Positions 47,309-59,115 of a DNA stretch of 64,000 nt are shown here, piece after piece. Origin of the DNA: Darksidea phi. Taxonomy: Eukaryota > Ascomycota > Dothideomycetes > Pleosporales > Lentitheciaceae. The notes under the pieces were generated by a model. The model was not told the DNA's origin. It saw nothing but the letters and a program-made list of their open reading frames with translations, and did no database searches. Location: the NCBI GenBank assembly GCA_030770425.1, contig JASJFT010000009.1, positions 248,001 to 312,000 of the forward strand, read 5' to 3'. A program made the position numbers and the translations under genes. Position 1 is the stretch's first letter; each line of letters begins with the position of its first letter.

Positions 47309-50300
47309 CGTGAACAGTATTACGCATCGCGGGCTATCGGTTCCTGAAACGCATCGACAGCTACCAACCCAAAATCAGGCGGCCAGGCTCCAAAACCCAG
47401 CAGATCTCTCCATGAAAGAACTTTGTGTGTGTTTTAGTCCAGAGAGACGGACGCGAAGGAGACATATACTACTCGTATTGTCCCTTTAGTACCAGGCCAT
47501 GGGTACAGTGGTAGTGTGAGGAAAGAAACAATGGAGCGCATAGAAGGGGTATTTATACTTGAATAATTGTCGGACGTACTAGGACAAGTCGACACATTGG
47601 AGTATGCCTCTATAGGTGCAACACTTTCAAATGGGAGTCGGAGATATAAACCCACCTTTCCCCACGCTTTTCTCAACTTCACACTGTATGACGAGCTTTT
47701 TTTTTTTGGTAGTAAAAAGGAGTGCACCATACCAATGATCCTCCACTGTTTCTTTCGGGGATTAAAACTGTGGTTTGGGAAGAGTATGTTTCCTCGCGTG
47801 CCAACGCTGCGGAATGAAAACTTTCAACTCAGACACATGTGGCCTAGGAGGGAGGCGTGTGATATGCAAACGGCAGGTACATTACTAGTTGGGCAGGGCA
47901 GGTCTAGAGTCTTTCAAGTATAGAGTGTCAGCATTGCTGATGATGCCGACGATGACGGAGAGTTGATGATGTACATCACGTCTCCGCCCGTAAATAGCTA
48001 AATGCTAGACATCGATGATTTTTCCACACCCAAGCCACACGATTCCTCATACGATGCTCATCATAATTTTTTAGTCCCAGCCAATACTGCTACAAGCCAC
48101 ACCGAACGATGCTGCAGCATTTTATTACACGATTAAAGACCGCAGATTTGCAGTGTAGTACAAGCTTAACAGCGATGAGAAGTTGCCTGTTTGGGCTTCC
48201 AGATCATGTGAGGCATGTAATGTGCAAGTTCGGCGGAAATTTCATTTCTCCCAGAAGCCATATATATACTATATGCCTTCCCTTCTTCTTGTTCTACACA
48301 CTCGCACTCCGTACGTTCTTCGCTAAAATGTATCGACTGCCAGAATATGGAGCTTCGGTGGTGCATCCCTAAAAGGCTAAAGACGACAAACCTATATGTT
48401 GGGTCCCGCCCTGCGCCCTAGCATGATCAAAGGACGCAAGCAGCGTCGCTCTGCACTCTGTTTTCCCGAGTAGGATTGATTAATGTGCATATGAAGGCCG
48501 GCGGCGATGATGAGCAGCTCCAAAACACCAAGAAGAGCGAAGGTCATGGGATCTAGAGCGAAGTAAGACACGGTAGTGCGGCACAAGAACACAACATGAT
48601 GAAGGCGATGATATATTTTAGTTACGCAGTCAGTGCGGCGAGGAAAGGAACTCAGTAGCGCGAGGTGCAAGGTTATATCTGCCTTCTGTTCGGACATCAG
48701 GTATTACTCTCCTCAGTTTACCATCCTATCACATAGGTTCATCCCAGCCTTCACAATTCCACTGCGCCGTCACCTCGACAATCCATACCGCCAACGCAAA
48801 GCTTCTCAAAATCCCTCAGGCTCTACTTTCCGTGGATGGAATTCCGCTCTTAATAGTGCTGTAAACTTCCTCTTCCCTATCCCACTAAAAAATGCCATCT
48901 TCACCGTCCGTCCAAACCTGACCTTCTTGCCCACTCTGAAAGCTCCGGTCGAAGTCGAAGGCCGCTTCATTATCCCCTTCAGTGGCCTGTTATCATCACC
49001 CTAAACCCCATTTAGTCACTCCTTCGATTTCTGTGCGTCATTCTGCTCGCTCATCTCTTGTCTCAATCGCTACTCAGCATCATGTTCTTGTAGTGAATCC
49101 TTGATTCGAAGGAGCGGAACCGTAAACGCACTTGTCACTTTGCCGGCTGCTCGATTCCATGTGCTTGATAGGCCACGTTTGGTTGTGAGATAAGTATCGT
49201 TGGAACAGCGTTTCGACGGTATTCCGAAATGGGTTTGGTGCTGTGACACTCCTGGTTTCTGCGTGGTTCTGGGGTTCCCAACTCACTGTTGCTGTTGTCC
49301 GTTTTCTGCCAGGTGCCGTCTAGCGGTCCGATATCCGCGATAGTGCTGATGGGGTTTTGTTACGGACTCTTGGGGACCGACTCGTCAATAAGCTTCGGAT
49401 ACCATCTCCTGCAAGTTGGACACGTTATTTGCCGACATGGTTGCTCGTACCTAATGGTAGTCTTCCCATAACGAAAGGGTCTCCTGCCGGGATAATACGT
49501 GTAGCGTGTGGGAGTGGAGGGCAAGAGTGCGGATGGGGCGTATGAGTTCCATACGCGCGCCGGTAGATGTAACATAGCCCTTGTCTCGTTAGATTGTCTG
49601 CGACTGCGAAGTGTGCTAGCGAGGCAGTCTGGGGCCATCATGTTGTAGGTTGCTCGTGTAGCGTTGACTTGCTGATGGTAAGAAGGCTGTCGTTAACCTT
49701 ATTGTGGGTCCTTATATGTAAGGATTTCCATTGTGGTATTTATATAGTAGCTACTCTATAGAACGCACGAAACACAGTGGGGGAGTGGAAAGAACCCAGC
49801 CTTGGTTGCATATCCAGGGGAAACTTCTTCGGTACAAAACCTCTGGGCGAATACACTGTAGGATAACCGTAGGCTGCCAATTGAGATCACACAATATCCA
49901 CCTCTTCATATTGGGGTCAGGGCAAGTTCTTGTTGTTCCCGGGCTTGAAGCTGGAAAGTAGGCTGGGTAAGAACTTCTAGCTACGTGGCTATTGTCCCCG
50001 CGGGGGGGGCTTGAGCTCGCTTCGCCCTCGCTTCCGTGATCAAGCGGCACACGGAATTGAGGGGCGATTTTGCCGCCCAAATATGGTCCCCGCCTTCCAT
50101 AATTTGGGCTGTGAGAGAATTTTGGGGGAGGGAGTAGGAATCGAACGGTACATATTTAGTTTTGGATTTGCATAGATTGATTGCTTTAGAAAGATGTGAA
50201 TGCAGACGGCAGTAGGCGATCTGCTGATGAAGTTGCTTTAGATTGCCTAAAAGGGTAGGTTCTGGGAAGTGTGGATTACATTCGCTTTTTTTCGTTTTTC

Positions 50301-50738
50301 GTTTTTCGTTTTTTGATTTGGATTTGCATGAGTCATCCGCCCACCTCACTAAAATCAATGCGCGTTGTTGACTGATTGCGCCACAACGTCAGATGTTGAT
50401 AATGTGGTTTGCTGTCCAAGCGGGTTTGCGTGGATTTGATTGCGGTTCTGTTTGACTGCGGTTCTGTTTGACTGCTGCATGAATCATGGCGCGTCTGCAT
50501 CAATGCCATTGTCTCTAGTTCTTTGTTCGAAAAATAGAAACGGAAAACAAAGGAGTCTTCGAGGCAACGTAGAAGTGGGGGAATTGGCGTATTGTTAGCG
50601 GACTGCCGACAAAGGAAGACGACGTAGGAATAGACAAATATCGCGATGATGGTTCGAAAGAATGCAGCGAAACGCCAAGGTTTAGATTTGAAAAGGCACA
50701 TGTATAGCGAAGGCTTTACATGTGCGCATATGTGATTT
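47309..50738. other. 3.4 kb without a supported gene
   Basis: Short frames only (the longest, 48633-49004 plus, has 123 codons and no family). Simple repeats: TTTTTCG units at 50286-50312 and a 17-bp direct repeat (TGCGGTTCTGTTTGACT) near 50441-50475. Confidence 0.45.
50286..50312 (+). repeat. TTTTTCG short tandem repeat
   Basis: Three to four units of TTTTTCG-type sequence in non-coding DNA. Confidence 0.6.
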
Positions 50739-52296
50739 TCAACTGGCAAAGCACTGGTCCCAATGCCCGCCGCTCCTTGCGAAGCTCTGGCTTTTTACAA
50801 ATTTACTCAGCTTACATCGGCCATGCTTATCACCACCGCAAAACTTAAGCGGTCGAACACGGTCATTGACAATGATGCGTACATATTCTTCTTTCTCTCG
50901 CTCGCAGCTAAGCTTCTCGACGTACAGCCTTGCAGCGAATGGTACGGTCCAGGCAGCTGAGTAGCCATCTGTCCGCTCAGTACCTGCAATAGTGGTGTTT
51001 GAGAGCGGCTTAGTGTTGTTATAAAGGCCTAGTGCGGCGAAGATGGCAGTCATGTCATTGTCATGGCTGAAGTCGGCATACACTTTGCGGTCTAATGGGA
51101 ATGTTTTGGGATTAGAGTCAAGCGTACGGTTGGTGTTCGTGTTGTCATCCACTGGCGTCTCTGTGAGACGTGCTAGAAGCTCGTTCACATACCCAACGCC
51201 CTGAGTTGGTCCAAGCGGATTGCCATTCCCGTAGCCGTAGTACTTGCCCAAGCTTTCGTAATAATCATACTGGTGCCACTCATCCTCGGTGAAGATGTGG
51301 CAGAATTTGGAGACCTTGGCGGTCGGCGAAGAGAGCGTGTCAAATGGGCACATGTCCATGAGATAGATGATCTCACCGGAGCTGAGGTTGGTGCCGAGTT
51401 TCCCATTGACACGGTCCTGGATTGGCGGCACGAATTGTGCGGCCCATATCGCCTGAGCATTATCACCGATCTTGTCCAAAGGCCCCTCCTCGAAGTTGGT
51501 GCAGATCTCGTGAGACAAAGTGTTGTTGATGCCCGCACCCTCCGGGATGCTGACATCGATGGTTCCTGGCGTGGATAGCTTTGCCGCCTGAGCATAGCCC
51601 TGAAGCCACTTGTTCGCTGACTCGACCACGCGATCCTGACCCGAGGATCGCACAAAAGGCGTGTTCTTCTTCAAGAGCTTCTTGTACCTCCGGTAAAAAT
51701 GCGCACCGGAATTGACCATCTCTTGTCTCCCCGCATCCGTCAATTGATCAGCCCCCAGTGTATATTTATAGTCCTCGAGGAAGGCAAATTCGTCCGGGAA
51801 CGAGGTACTGGTACTCTGGATCAAGCCAATCAAAGCACCGTAGGCGATCGCCTTGCTCGCGGTGGGGTCGCGCCCGCCATGTCGCGAGAGGACCGAGGCG
51901 AAGCTCACATGGCAGCCTTTCGGCGGATCGACGTCGACTTCGGAGGGCACAGAGAACCAGAGCGAATACTGGCCCCAGAAGTGGGTGGTTTCGGGGCTGC
52001 AGCGGTAGCCGTCGTCAATAGTATCGCACGACTTGTTCGTTGTGGGGTAGGCGAGAGATCTTGGGATGGTCAACGAAGTGCACAAGAGAGCCGCAACGAG
52101 GCGGGCAAGCCTACCTAACGAGGCCATAGATACCGAACAGAGTCGCAAATATGGCGAAAGCAAAGCCCAGGCACCTGGGTGTCGTGGGGCCTTTCTGTCT
52201 ATACTTCTTGGGCGACCCGGGTTCTTTCTCGCTCAGCGGTAGGATATGGTACTCCTGCGAGCGCGGCCCTTTTATCCTCTGCCAGAGACGGGCCAT
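50739..52296 (-). CDS. Histidine acid phosphatase, 3-phytase-like
   Basis: Removes phosphate from phytate or other phosphomonoesters. The catalytic RHGGRDP (RHGxRxP class) sits about 60 residues into the mature region, and the proton-donor block reads FSHDNDM; DGYRC-PETTHFWGQYS matches the PhyA start. Many NxS/T sites and paired Cys indicate passage through the secretory path. Two N-termini are possible. (a) ATG at 52127, one exon, 462 aa, starting with a signal peptide (LARLVAALLCTSLTIPRSLA). (b) ATG at 52296, exon 1 to 52115, a 55-nt intron (GTAGGC...CCAAG), then from 52059: about 500 aa with a Lys-rich cytosolic end and a TM segment (FAFAIFATLFGIYGLV), i.e. a type II membrane protein. Both join the enzyme in frame. 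Stop at 50739. Confidence 0.9.
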
Positions 52297-52744
52297 GATG
52301 TCGGCTGCAAGGGTCTGACGCTGGAGCGGCTGCGGGCATGGGGGATAGAATTAAATTTCAGCGTGCGGAGCGGCAGAGCCTTCGCATATTGACGCGAACT
52401 ACCTGACTAGCCAGCAATGAGGGAAGAGCCGGGTCACACGTGGGCTGCATATAGCGCAGCACGAAGGGAGGTCGGTAGCGAAGATTATGCACGAAGAGGA
52501 AGGTGAATAGATGCTTGAGATACATGGTGGAGGCGTGGCCAGTAGTCGTCTGGAGTTGACGCGCGTGCCGAGGCGGGTATACTGAGCGCCAAGCCGATTA
52601 CGAAAGCTTACCATAAACCGTTGGATGGCTATTCTTTGTTCTTACACTATCTAGGTAATGACAAAAAGTATTGTAGCTCTTCCTACGCGCTCCCGTGTCC
52701 TTGTCATAAACACTATCTAGTTTCTCGTTCTCAATGTGCTGCGT
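52297..52744. other. Intergenic region between phosphatase and PKS relic
   Basis: Nothing recognised. It contains the upstream region of the phosphatase gene. Confidence 0.4.
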
Positions 52745-54700
52745 GCAATAAGCAACGTGGCGATGTCCCCCCCCCACATCACTGAAACGTTGTTATATCC
52801 GGCCCCACCTCCTTCCCAAACCAATTTCGGAGCTCGACAGCAACTAAGGAATCGACACCGAGACTGTGGAGTGGAACCTTGACCTCACCTTGCCGCTGCT
52901 TTTGCTTGCTCCCGAAACTCCCCGGGCATGATCCGATTTAAGAGTAGGACGAGCCTGTCCACAAGGATTTCTTTCAGCTGATCTAGATCCCTGATTGTTC
53001 GGAACGTTAAGTCAAGGTCGACACTTTCATCTCTTGTCACTGTTCCCGCTGAAGCCGGGTCCATGGCCAAACTTCCTCCATTCACCTGGTGTAGAGCGCG
53101 GAACAATGGTTGTTCCATCTATCATGGCACCTGATAGCCTTTGGTGCGTAAGTCTGATGGGGTTCCAAGTCCGACTATTAGTTGGGTTGCTGACGACGTT
53201 GCTCCAGGCTCGCAGTGGTGTCTTAGCAGCGCGAACAACGCTTCTTCGCTTACTGGTTGAAGACTATCTGTTTTCTCAAGACGGTCCATTGCTCCGGGAA
53301 CCCGGCCGTGTAACCCCCAGAAGCCATCATTCCAAATCAATAGAGGTAGCCTTCTACCCCGAAACCGCGAAATTCGTCATCATCGCCTGCAAAATCGATA
53401 GCTTTCAGAGCGGCATCCCACTGCTCTACATCTAGGCATTGAGAGCTTTGCCGGTAACTTTCGACGTCTAGCCACCATCCGGGTAGTGATCCAAAAGCAA
53501 AACCTATGCGCACATGTTGCGGTATCACAATCTCGCAAAGAAGAAACTCCCCACCAGATCGTAGGAGGGCCCTCATCTTTGGAGTGTGTCGTGCAGAACG
53601 CTTCTCCCATCTTCGGATGCAAAACTCCAAACTCTTCTTTCGCAGAGGTGACAAGAGATGGAGATAGAACTGTGAAGTCGTATCTTTTAAAGCGACCTTG
53701 AACAGGCAGCCGGTCACGTTTCCTACCTCGAGTCTGGTAGACTACCGTCGCTACCGCTCAGCATCATGGCATACGCCACGGCGCGCGCCACACCCTATTT
53801 TATAAGGCTCGGGCCATTACCCTCGTAATCATACTATAACGCCTTTGGCAACGACCGTAACCCCCTTTAATTTTAATAACCTTTCTACGTTTTAAAGTGT
53901 TCGGGATAAAATACATTTTTATATGACCTTTTTAGGTTATTCCGCGAGCTCCACGACGGGATGGCAGCTACTCAATCGATTGAAAAGAACTCCATGCCAT
54001 GGAGATGTGCATTTGACGGAGCGCGTAGCATATCTGGTTAAGTGCCACCAGGCCGCTCGAGCATGCATTTTCTACCATGAAGCTCGGCCTTTGAGATCAA
54101 AGAACCAACTGAGCCTATTTGCTAAAATGGCGCCGGAGTTTTCTGTTGTGTTGCAGGTCGGCATCATGTCTGGATCTTTGCAATGCATCAAATGGTAGTG
54201 GCCTGTAAAGCAACCAACATGGACCGAAGTCTTCGAGCCGCGTATAGACCGCATCGAGAGCACCGCTACCTGTATTTTAGCTGCTTTGTTTTGCTAGGTG
54301 TGGGGTGGCGAAGATTATCCTCGCCACTTCGAGTGCCCAGTAAGTAGTCTCAAGGAGCTTTCGCTGTTGCAGATCCATGCCACGCGCCTCTGCCGGGGAG
54401 ATGGGAAGAACGGCGCGTTGAATGCAGCGATATCTTCCTCTAGAAATGGCCACCTTGCGTGAATAACTGCCTAACAAGTAATTCCGTCGCATAGTCATCC
54501 ACGCTATAATACACAGTCAACTCCATTAACTCCATCGATTCGCGAGCTTCAGGCCTCCGGGTTGAACTTGTTCTCAGGAATATTCGCTTCATCCACGCCT
54601 TCGCTAGACATCACATCCAGAAGTCCTTCTCAGACACGGGGAATTCGAAGGCGAGGCCAATAATTGCTATTAGCTCTATCAGTGTCCCGTTCAGATTCGG
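52745..54700 (-). pseudogene. Decayed highly reducing polyketide synthase
   Basis: Pieces of one iterative type I PKS in the correct order on the minus strand. KS (54700-53985): IAIIGLAFEFP, DVMSSEGVDEANIPENKF, ISPAEARGMDLQQRKLLETT, SKTSVHVGCF, AILANRLSWFFDLKG and the active-site block ACSSGLVAL near 54060. It stops where dispersed-repeat copy 3 begins. C-methyltransferase tail (53720-53350): GGEFLLCEI, FGSLPGWWLD. KR end (53346-53122): SIDL, then TQLIVGLGTP. ACP (about 53100-52745): LGVDSLVAVELRNWF with its phosphopantetheine Ser. AT, DH, ER and most of the KR are absent. Breaks include TGA at 54549, frameshifts near 54612, 54404, 53340 and 52900, and adjacent TGA/TAG at 53119-53124. It cannot make a product now; the original product is unknown. 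Confidence 0.9.
53751..53980 (-). repeat. Dispersed repeat, copy 3, inside the PKS relic
   Basis: Reverse-orientation copy of the element at 4081 and 42260. Shares CTCGCGGAATAA, TATTTTATCCCGAA, GGCCCGAGCC and GTGGCGCG (on the minus strand), plus ATGATGCTGAGCGGTA with copy 2. It is intermediate in C-to-T change. It lies exactly between the broken KS and the C-methyltransferase tail. Confidence 0.8.
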
Positions 54701-55834
54701 ACATGACGCTCTATCTGGTTGCATTCATTCGGCAAGTTGGTGATCATGCAGCAAGAATAGCACCATAACAGATGTAAAATCCGAAAGGATGGGATTTGAC
54801 ATAAGAAAATGCATAGATGGGAACAAAACTGTAGGTGGAGCTTTTGAGCAGAGTTTGGCCTCACTAAGTAACGCCACCAGTTGCTGAAACCTGCCTTGCT
54901 ATATGATTACTTGGTTCATCATCTAAACCTATGGCACTTGTCCATTTATCGACGGTAAATATGTACGATGCCTTCGGGGTCTAAATCCTCACGCATTCTC
55001 GAGGAAGGGGGAGCATCCCCTCCCTAGATCACGTCCATTTCAGGAACGATATCGAGGATTTCCGCCTTGCTCGTAGGACTTTGTGTGGTTCCATTGGAGT
55101 TGGCCTGTCTCAAGGATGGATGATAAAATTTATGCGTTTAATCTTCGAGATCGACTCCTGCAGTTAGCCCATAGGCTCAGACTGTATCCATACAATGTGC
55201 TAGACCGAGATAAGTATTGATAACGGCGCGTGTATTCTATGCCGTTATGATGCATTTTTGTACTCCCCGGGTGTATATAATGCGCACATCCACATACGTT
55301 AGGTGCGGCGTAGGTTTTGTGTCACCACCTTATCAACGGTAGTCGTAGAAACCCCAATTGGTAGTTCATCTATCCTGTATCAGATGGTCTATCCTACTAG
55401 AGTTATGAAAGCGGCACGGCTCTTTAAATCCGTCTCGGTGAGCGGTAATTGAGCGGGCTCTTCCTTGTTCAATCCAGGCAGACCTGAGTCTTTGGGCGTA
55501 GACAGTGTGGTCAGTGTGAGTTGGCATATGCCCCCTCATTCCCATGCAGGTAGAAAAAAAATATGCTAAGTTCCTGTCAGCATCAAAGGACGTAGGTGAA
55601 GAGGCTGGAAATCGTATTACTGAATGCCCAAGGGCGTTGTTCTGGTGTTGCAACCTAACGTGCACAAGCCAACGTAAATCGAGGTGGAAAACCATTGAGC
55701 ATTGACAGTGGTCTATACGTAAACCACTGAATGTCGTAATTTGTGGGCCCGTAATCTGCATCCAATGGCCGCGAGACATTGCCTAATCATTCTGTACAAG
55801 ACCCGAAGCAAACCCATACTCATCGTTAAGAGAA
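54701..55834. other. Interval between PKS relic and monooxygenase
   Basis: No gene recognised. It would have contained the PKS promoter. Confidence 0.4.
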
Positions 55835-57161
55835 TCAATCTTCCTCCTGAAGATGAAGTGGAACATAGCCTTCAGGCCATTTGCCGGTCATCCCAAAATG
55901 TCCCATCGCAGAACTTCGCACTGAAAACTCCTGAGCATATGATAAAACATCACTCTCCCATTTAGCCATAGTTTTTCCCCCCTCCACTACTTCTGCGAGA
56001 GCCAAAGCTTGGATAGCTGATAGATTGGAGCTTAGTCCCAGGTGAGGACGAAACTGTGTGAACGCTTCACCTGCGAGTAAGATCGTTGCGTCGCAGAAAA
56101 CCACTTTAGAGCTCTCAAACCCAGTAATCGCTGTGACGAAAGGTTCCGCAGTCTCCCGAAGGACGTTTTGCCAGTCGACTGGTAGGATATCTTCTGCACG
56201 GGCAAGTTGCTTCTTCCAAGTCTTTCCACTAAGGGAGCCTCGCGGCACAGTCTGGTTATGTCGATAGCCGGTGGTATCCGTCATAACCTCAGCGAGGTCG
56301 TCGGAATTTTCTTCGCAGGGGTCATACCAACACCAATCCAATAGGCGCTCCCCTTTAGTAGTGCTTCCACAAAGTCCTGGTGTGAGATAACTGCGCTACT
56401 GTATAAGCGAATAGTATTTAAGAAAAGTTGAGTCAAGACTTACGCGAGGATGTAGCTTCCGTCGAGCATGGTCATGACCAGTTTTCCATCCAAGGCTCCC
56501 TTTAGTGCATCTGGAGTTTGATCTTCCGGGATATAGCCCCGCCAGGCAAGATATCCAGCATACTTCGGTTGGAACTCGCGCGCCAAACTATTGCGAATGG
56601 TCGAATGACAGCCATCACAAGCTATTACCAAACTTGTCTGGATAACTTCGTCTGCACCTGTACCTTCGTCTTTGTATGCGACTGTGATTAAAGTGTCTTG
56701 GTCCTCGATTTTCAAAACCCGCTTTCCATTCTGGTACAGAGGGACTGTCTCTGCTCTCGCAGGCTCTTGGAACGCGGCTTTCAACTTCTCGAACACAATG
56801 TTCCAGCTTGAGGTGATCACTGAGAAGCTCATAGGAATTTCTTCCAGGACCGTACCGTCGGCAGCTAGAAGTTGCGAGGCCGATAACTCAATAGCATATG
56901 GCGCGCCAATAGGAACATATCTGCTCATAAACTTCTGCGCATCCGGTCCGAGGCTCAAACCAGCTGCTTTAGCTTTGAGCTGGTCAGGTTGCCGCGACTC
57001 AACAATGATGACTCGAAGACCAAGAGCCTTGAGAACCACGCCGTGCATGAGTCCAGTAATGGAACCGCCAACCTGATTCCAAAGTAAGCGTCACCATTTG
57101 CGATCTATAATCTCGAAGGATCCGTGCTCACGATCACAGCATCGAAGTATTTGGACGCCAT
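55835..57161 (-). CDS. FAD-dependent monooxygenase (aromatic hydroxylase-like)
   Basis: Three exons, 57161-57132, 57072-56444 and 56390-55835, give 404 aa. Exon 1 is only ten codons (MASKYFDAVI); joined to exon 2 it forms the FAD-binding fold VGGSITGLMHGVVLKALGL with VIIVESR at the end of strand two. A DG motif (IACDGCHSTIRNSLA) binds FAD and NAD(P)H. The third motif, usually GDA, reads GEA (AGEAFTQFRPHLG, about 327). LLDWCWYDP near the start of exon 3 is typical of the 2,6-dihydroxypyridine or salicylate hydroxylase-like group. All three exons are free of stops and splice sites are good (GTGAGC, GTAAGT), so the gene looks intact. It lies about 1.1 kb upstream of the PKS relic on the same strand and may have been a tailoring enzyme of the same cluster; substrate unknown. 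Confidence 0.88.
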
Positions 57162-58597
57162 CTTTGTAGAAAGCTGACGGTTTCAAGCAGCCCAGAACGT
57201 GAGGGCAGTGGTTTGAAGATTGCCGTAGACGCAACAGCTGCCGCTTCCGAACCACAATGGGAGTGCGTGATGTCCACGACTGTGAGTGTTCTGTCCGTCG
57301 TTGCCTGGCAATCATGCAAATTGCAAGGAGGAATATCAATGAGGAGCAGTATGAGTTTAGATTTTGAAAATTAGGGAATCGATTATTAAAGTTGTTGGCA
57401 ATGTGCTACGCCACAAATCTTGGCGGGGTCCAATAACGACCCGTCTGACCTAAAGGGTCGGGTGACATTCATCTAGCATAAATCCTTCGATGAGCAGCTG
57501 CTTCTCAATTCAACAGCATATCTCTTTCGATCTGTTACCCACGAGCAGAGGGATGGTGTAGTGGTGGCCACACACCTAGGAAGAGCCACTCGGTATAGAG
57601 GGGTACCTCTCTTCTTCTCTCCCTGCCGCCTCTGCAGCCGATAGTTCTATTCCATTATCCTTTATCCAATTTTCTATATAACCTAAAAAAAAATCCTGCT
57701 GATTCCTTCGTTCACGAAGAAGTTAAACTAAGTTGGAATAACGCGAGTTAGTTAATGTGCTCCCCTTGCCGCAGACATCGGAGTAAGGAAATAGCTGTTC
57801 AGGCCCTGCTGATTCATGTATGTTAAGAATGCTTACATAGTCTTATAACTAGGCCAATTCAATGAACCACAACAGAGCCATGGTACCAGCGTTAAGAAAA
57901 GCATCCCGCAAACACCACTGCTCATCAATGACACCGTGCTTCCTAGCATTGGCGAAGCATCACGCTATCATGAGCATCGACTACGACAAATTGACATTTT
58001 GGTGATGGTGGTCCTTGGTGGGAAACAGCGAACAAAGACCGACTTCAGGCGCCCTCTAGAAGCAGCCGAGCCACAATACCGCGTAAGCGCATCTCTCGCC
58101 AATGATGCAGCGCAATGCAACTAACTTATGGCGAAGGTAAAAACGATCCATGGCACTGGAATTACAGGCTTGATTGAGATTGTACTGGAGATTTGCGGCG
58201 GCAATCAGTATGCTCAGGCGTGCAGCTTTCATTTACTCTTGACTTGTTTACGCTCAACAGGAGCGAAGGAATTTAGGGATGCGTATGACTATTCACTTAC
58301 TATCACTCTTGTGATCTTGGACTGACTTCAGCTTGGGAATGTGATGCTCCGAATTGTGCAAGGAATAGGGCAGAGCTTGGTAGATGCACAACCGAGAGCG
58401 GGGGCGGGACACTATCACCTTTCACACACATTGACCCCCCTGACACACCCCGGGAGCGGCAACACAGTCGATTCCCCATCTTTCAGCAGGACGCTTTGCT
58501 CTTCCGGACGTCTCAAAATCGCGGAGCCCAGCTTGGAGTAACAAAGGCTCTCAAGAATGCGACGTAGTGTGCACCTTACCCTCCCTTTCCACACAGC
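57162..58597. other. Intergenic, no gene recognised
   Basis: AT-rich around 57600-57760. No family-level similarity in any frame. Confidence 0.4.
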
Positions 58598-58880
58598 ATG
58601 CCCATACGACCCTCCTCTTCTACCAAATATGTTCCAGTCGCGGATTCAGAGAGTGCGACACAGCTCGCTGCAGCCTTCGATACAGATAGCGATGTTGATA
58701 GCGGCGAGGTCTGGTTGAGTGGGCGAAGGTGGAGTTATGCCACCGATTCGGTAAGTCGCTTTTTTCTTGGCACTTCCATGTACCGGTATCTCTGTCACTC
58801 CATGAGAGATTTCGTAGGCTCGGCACTTGTGCGAATTAGCATCGGACTTATCAAGCTTTATCAGCCCTAGAGCTTCGTAA
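58598..58880 (+). CDS. Possible small two-exon protein
   Basis: The ATG at 58598 opens 51 codons (MPIRPSSSTKYVPVADSESA and onward, with an acidic DTDSDVDSGEVW) to a good donor GTAAGTC at 58751. An acceptor TTCGTAG at about 58817 allows in-frame joining to ARHLCELASDLSSFISPRAS and a TAA at 58880, about 71 aa. No family known. It could equally be the upstream leader of the permease transcript. Confidence 0.3.
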
Positions 58881-59115
58881 GCTCCGCACGGCTCGAGTTG
58901 CTTTATGCGGGTTAGGGAGTGCTGATCATGACGCTTGGTTCTTTGCGGGTGTCATTCTTTAGCCGTTTCTCCGCGCTTTAGTATCGTTCGGAACGCTCTA
59001 CACGCCGGCCGAGCCGACGATAGCTTTTGATTTATTCGCTTCTCAACTCAACCCTTTTCGACTTTTCCTATGCATATCCGCACGCGTTCCAATCTTCTTC
59101 GTACTGTTACTAACA

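Noticed and set aside
48633..49004. 123-codon plus frame
   Set aside because: No ATG-proximal conservation, no family, and composition like the surrounding non-coding DNA.
50130..50160. tRNA B-box-like GTTCGATTCC (minus strand)
   Set aside because: No A box, acceptor stem or anticodon arm could be found upstream.
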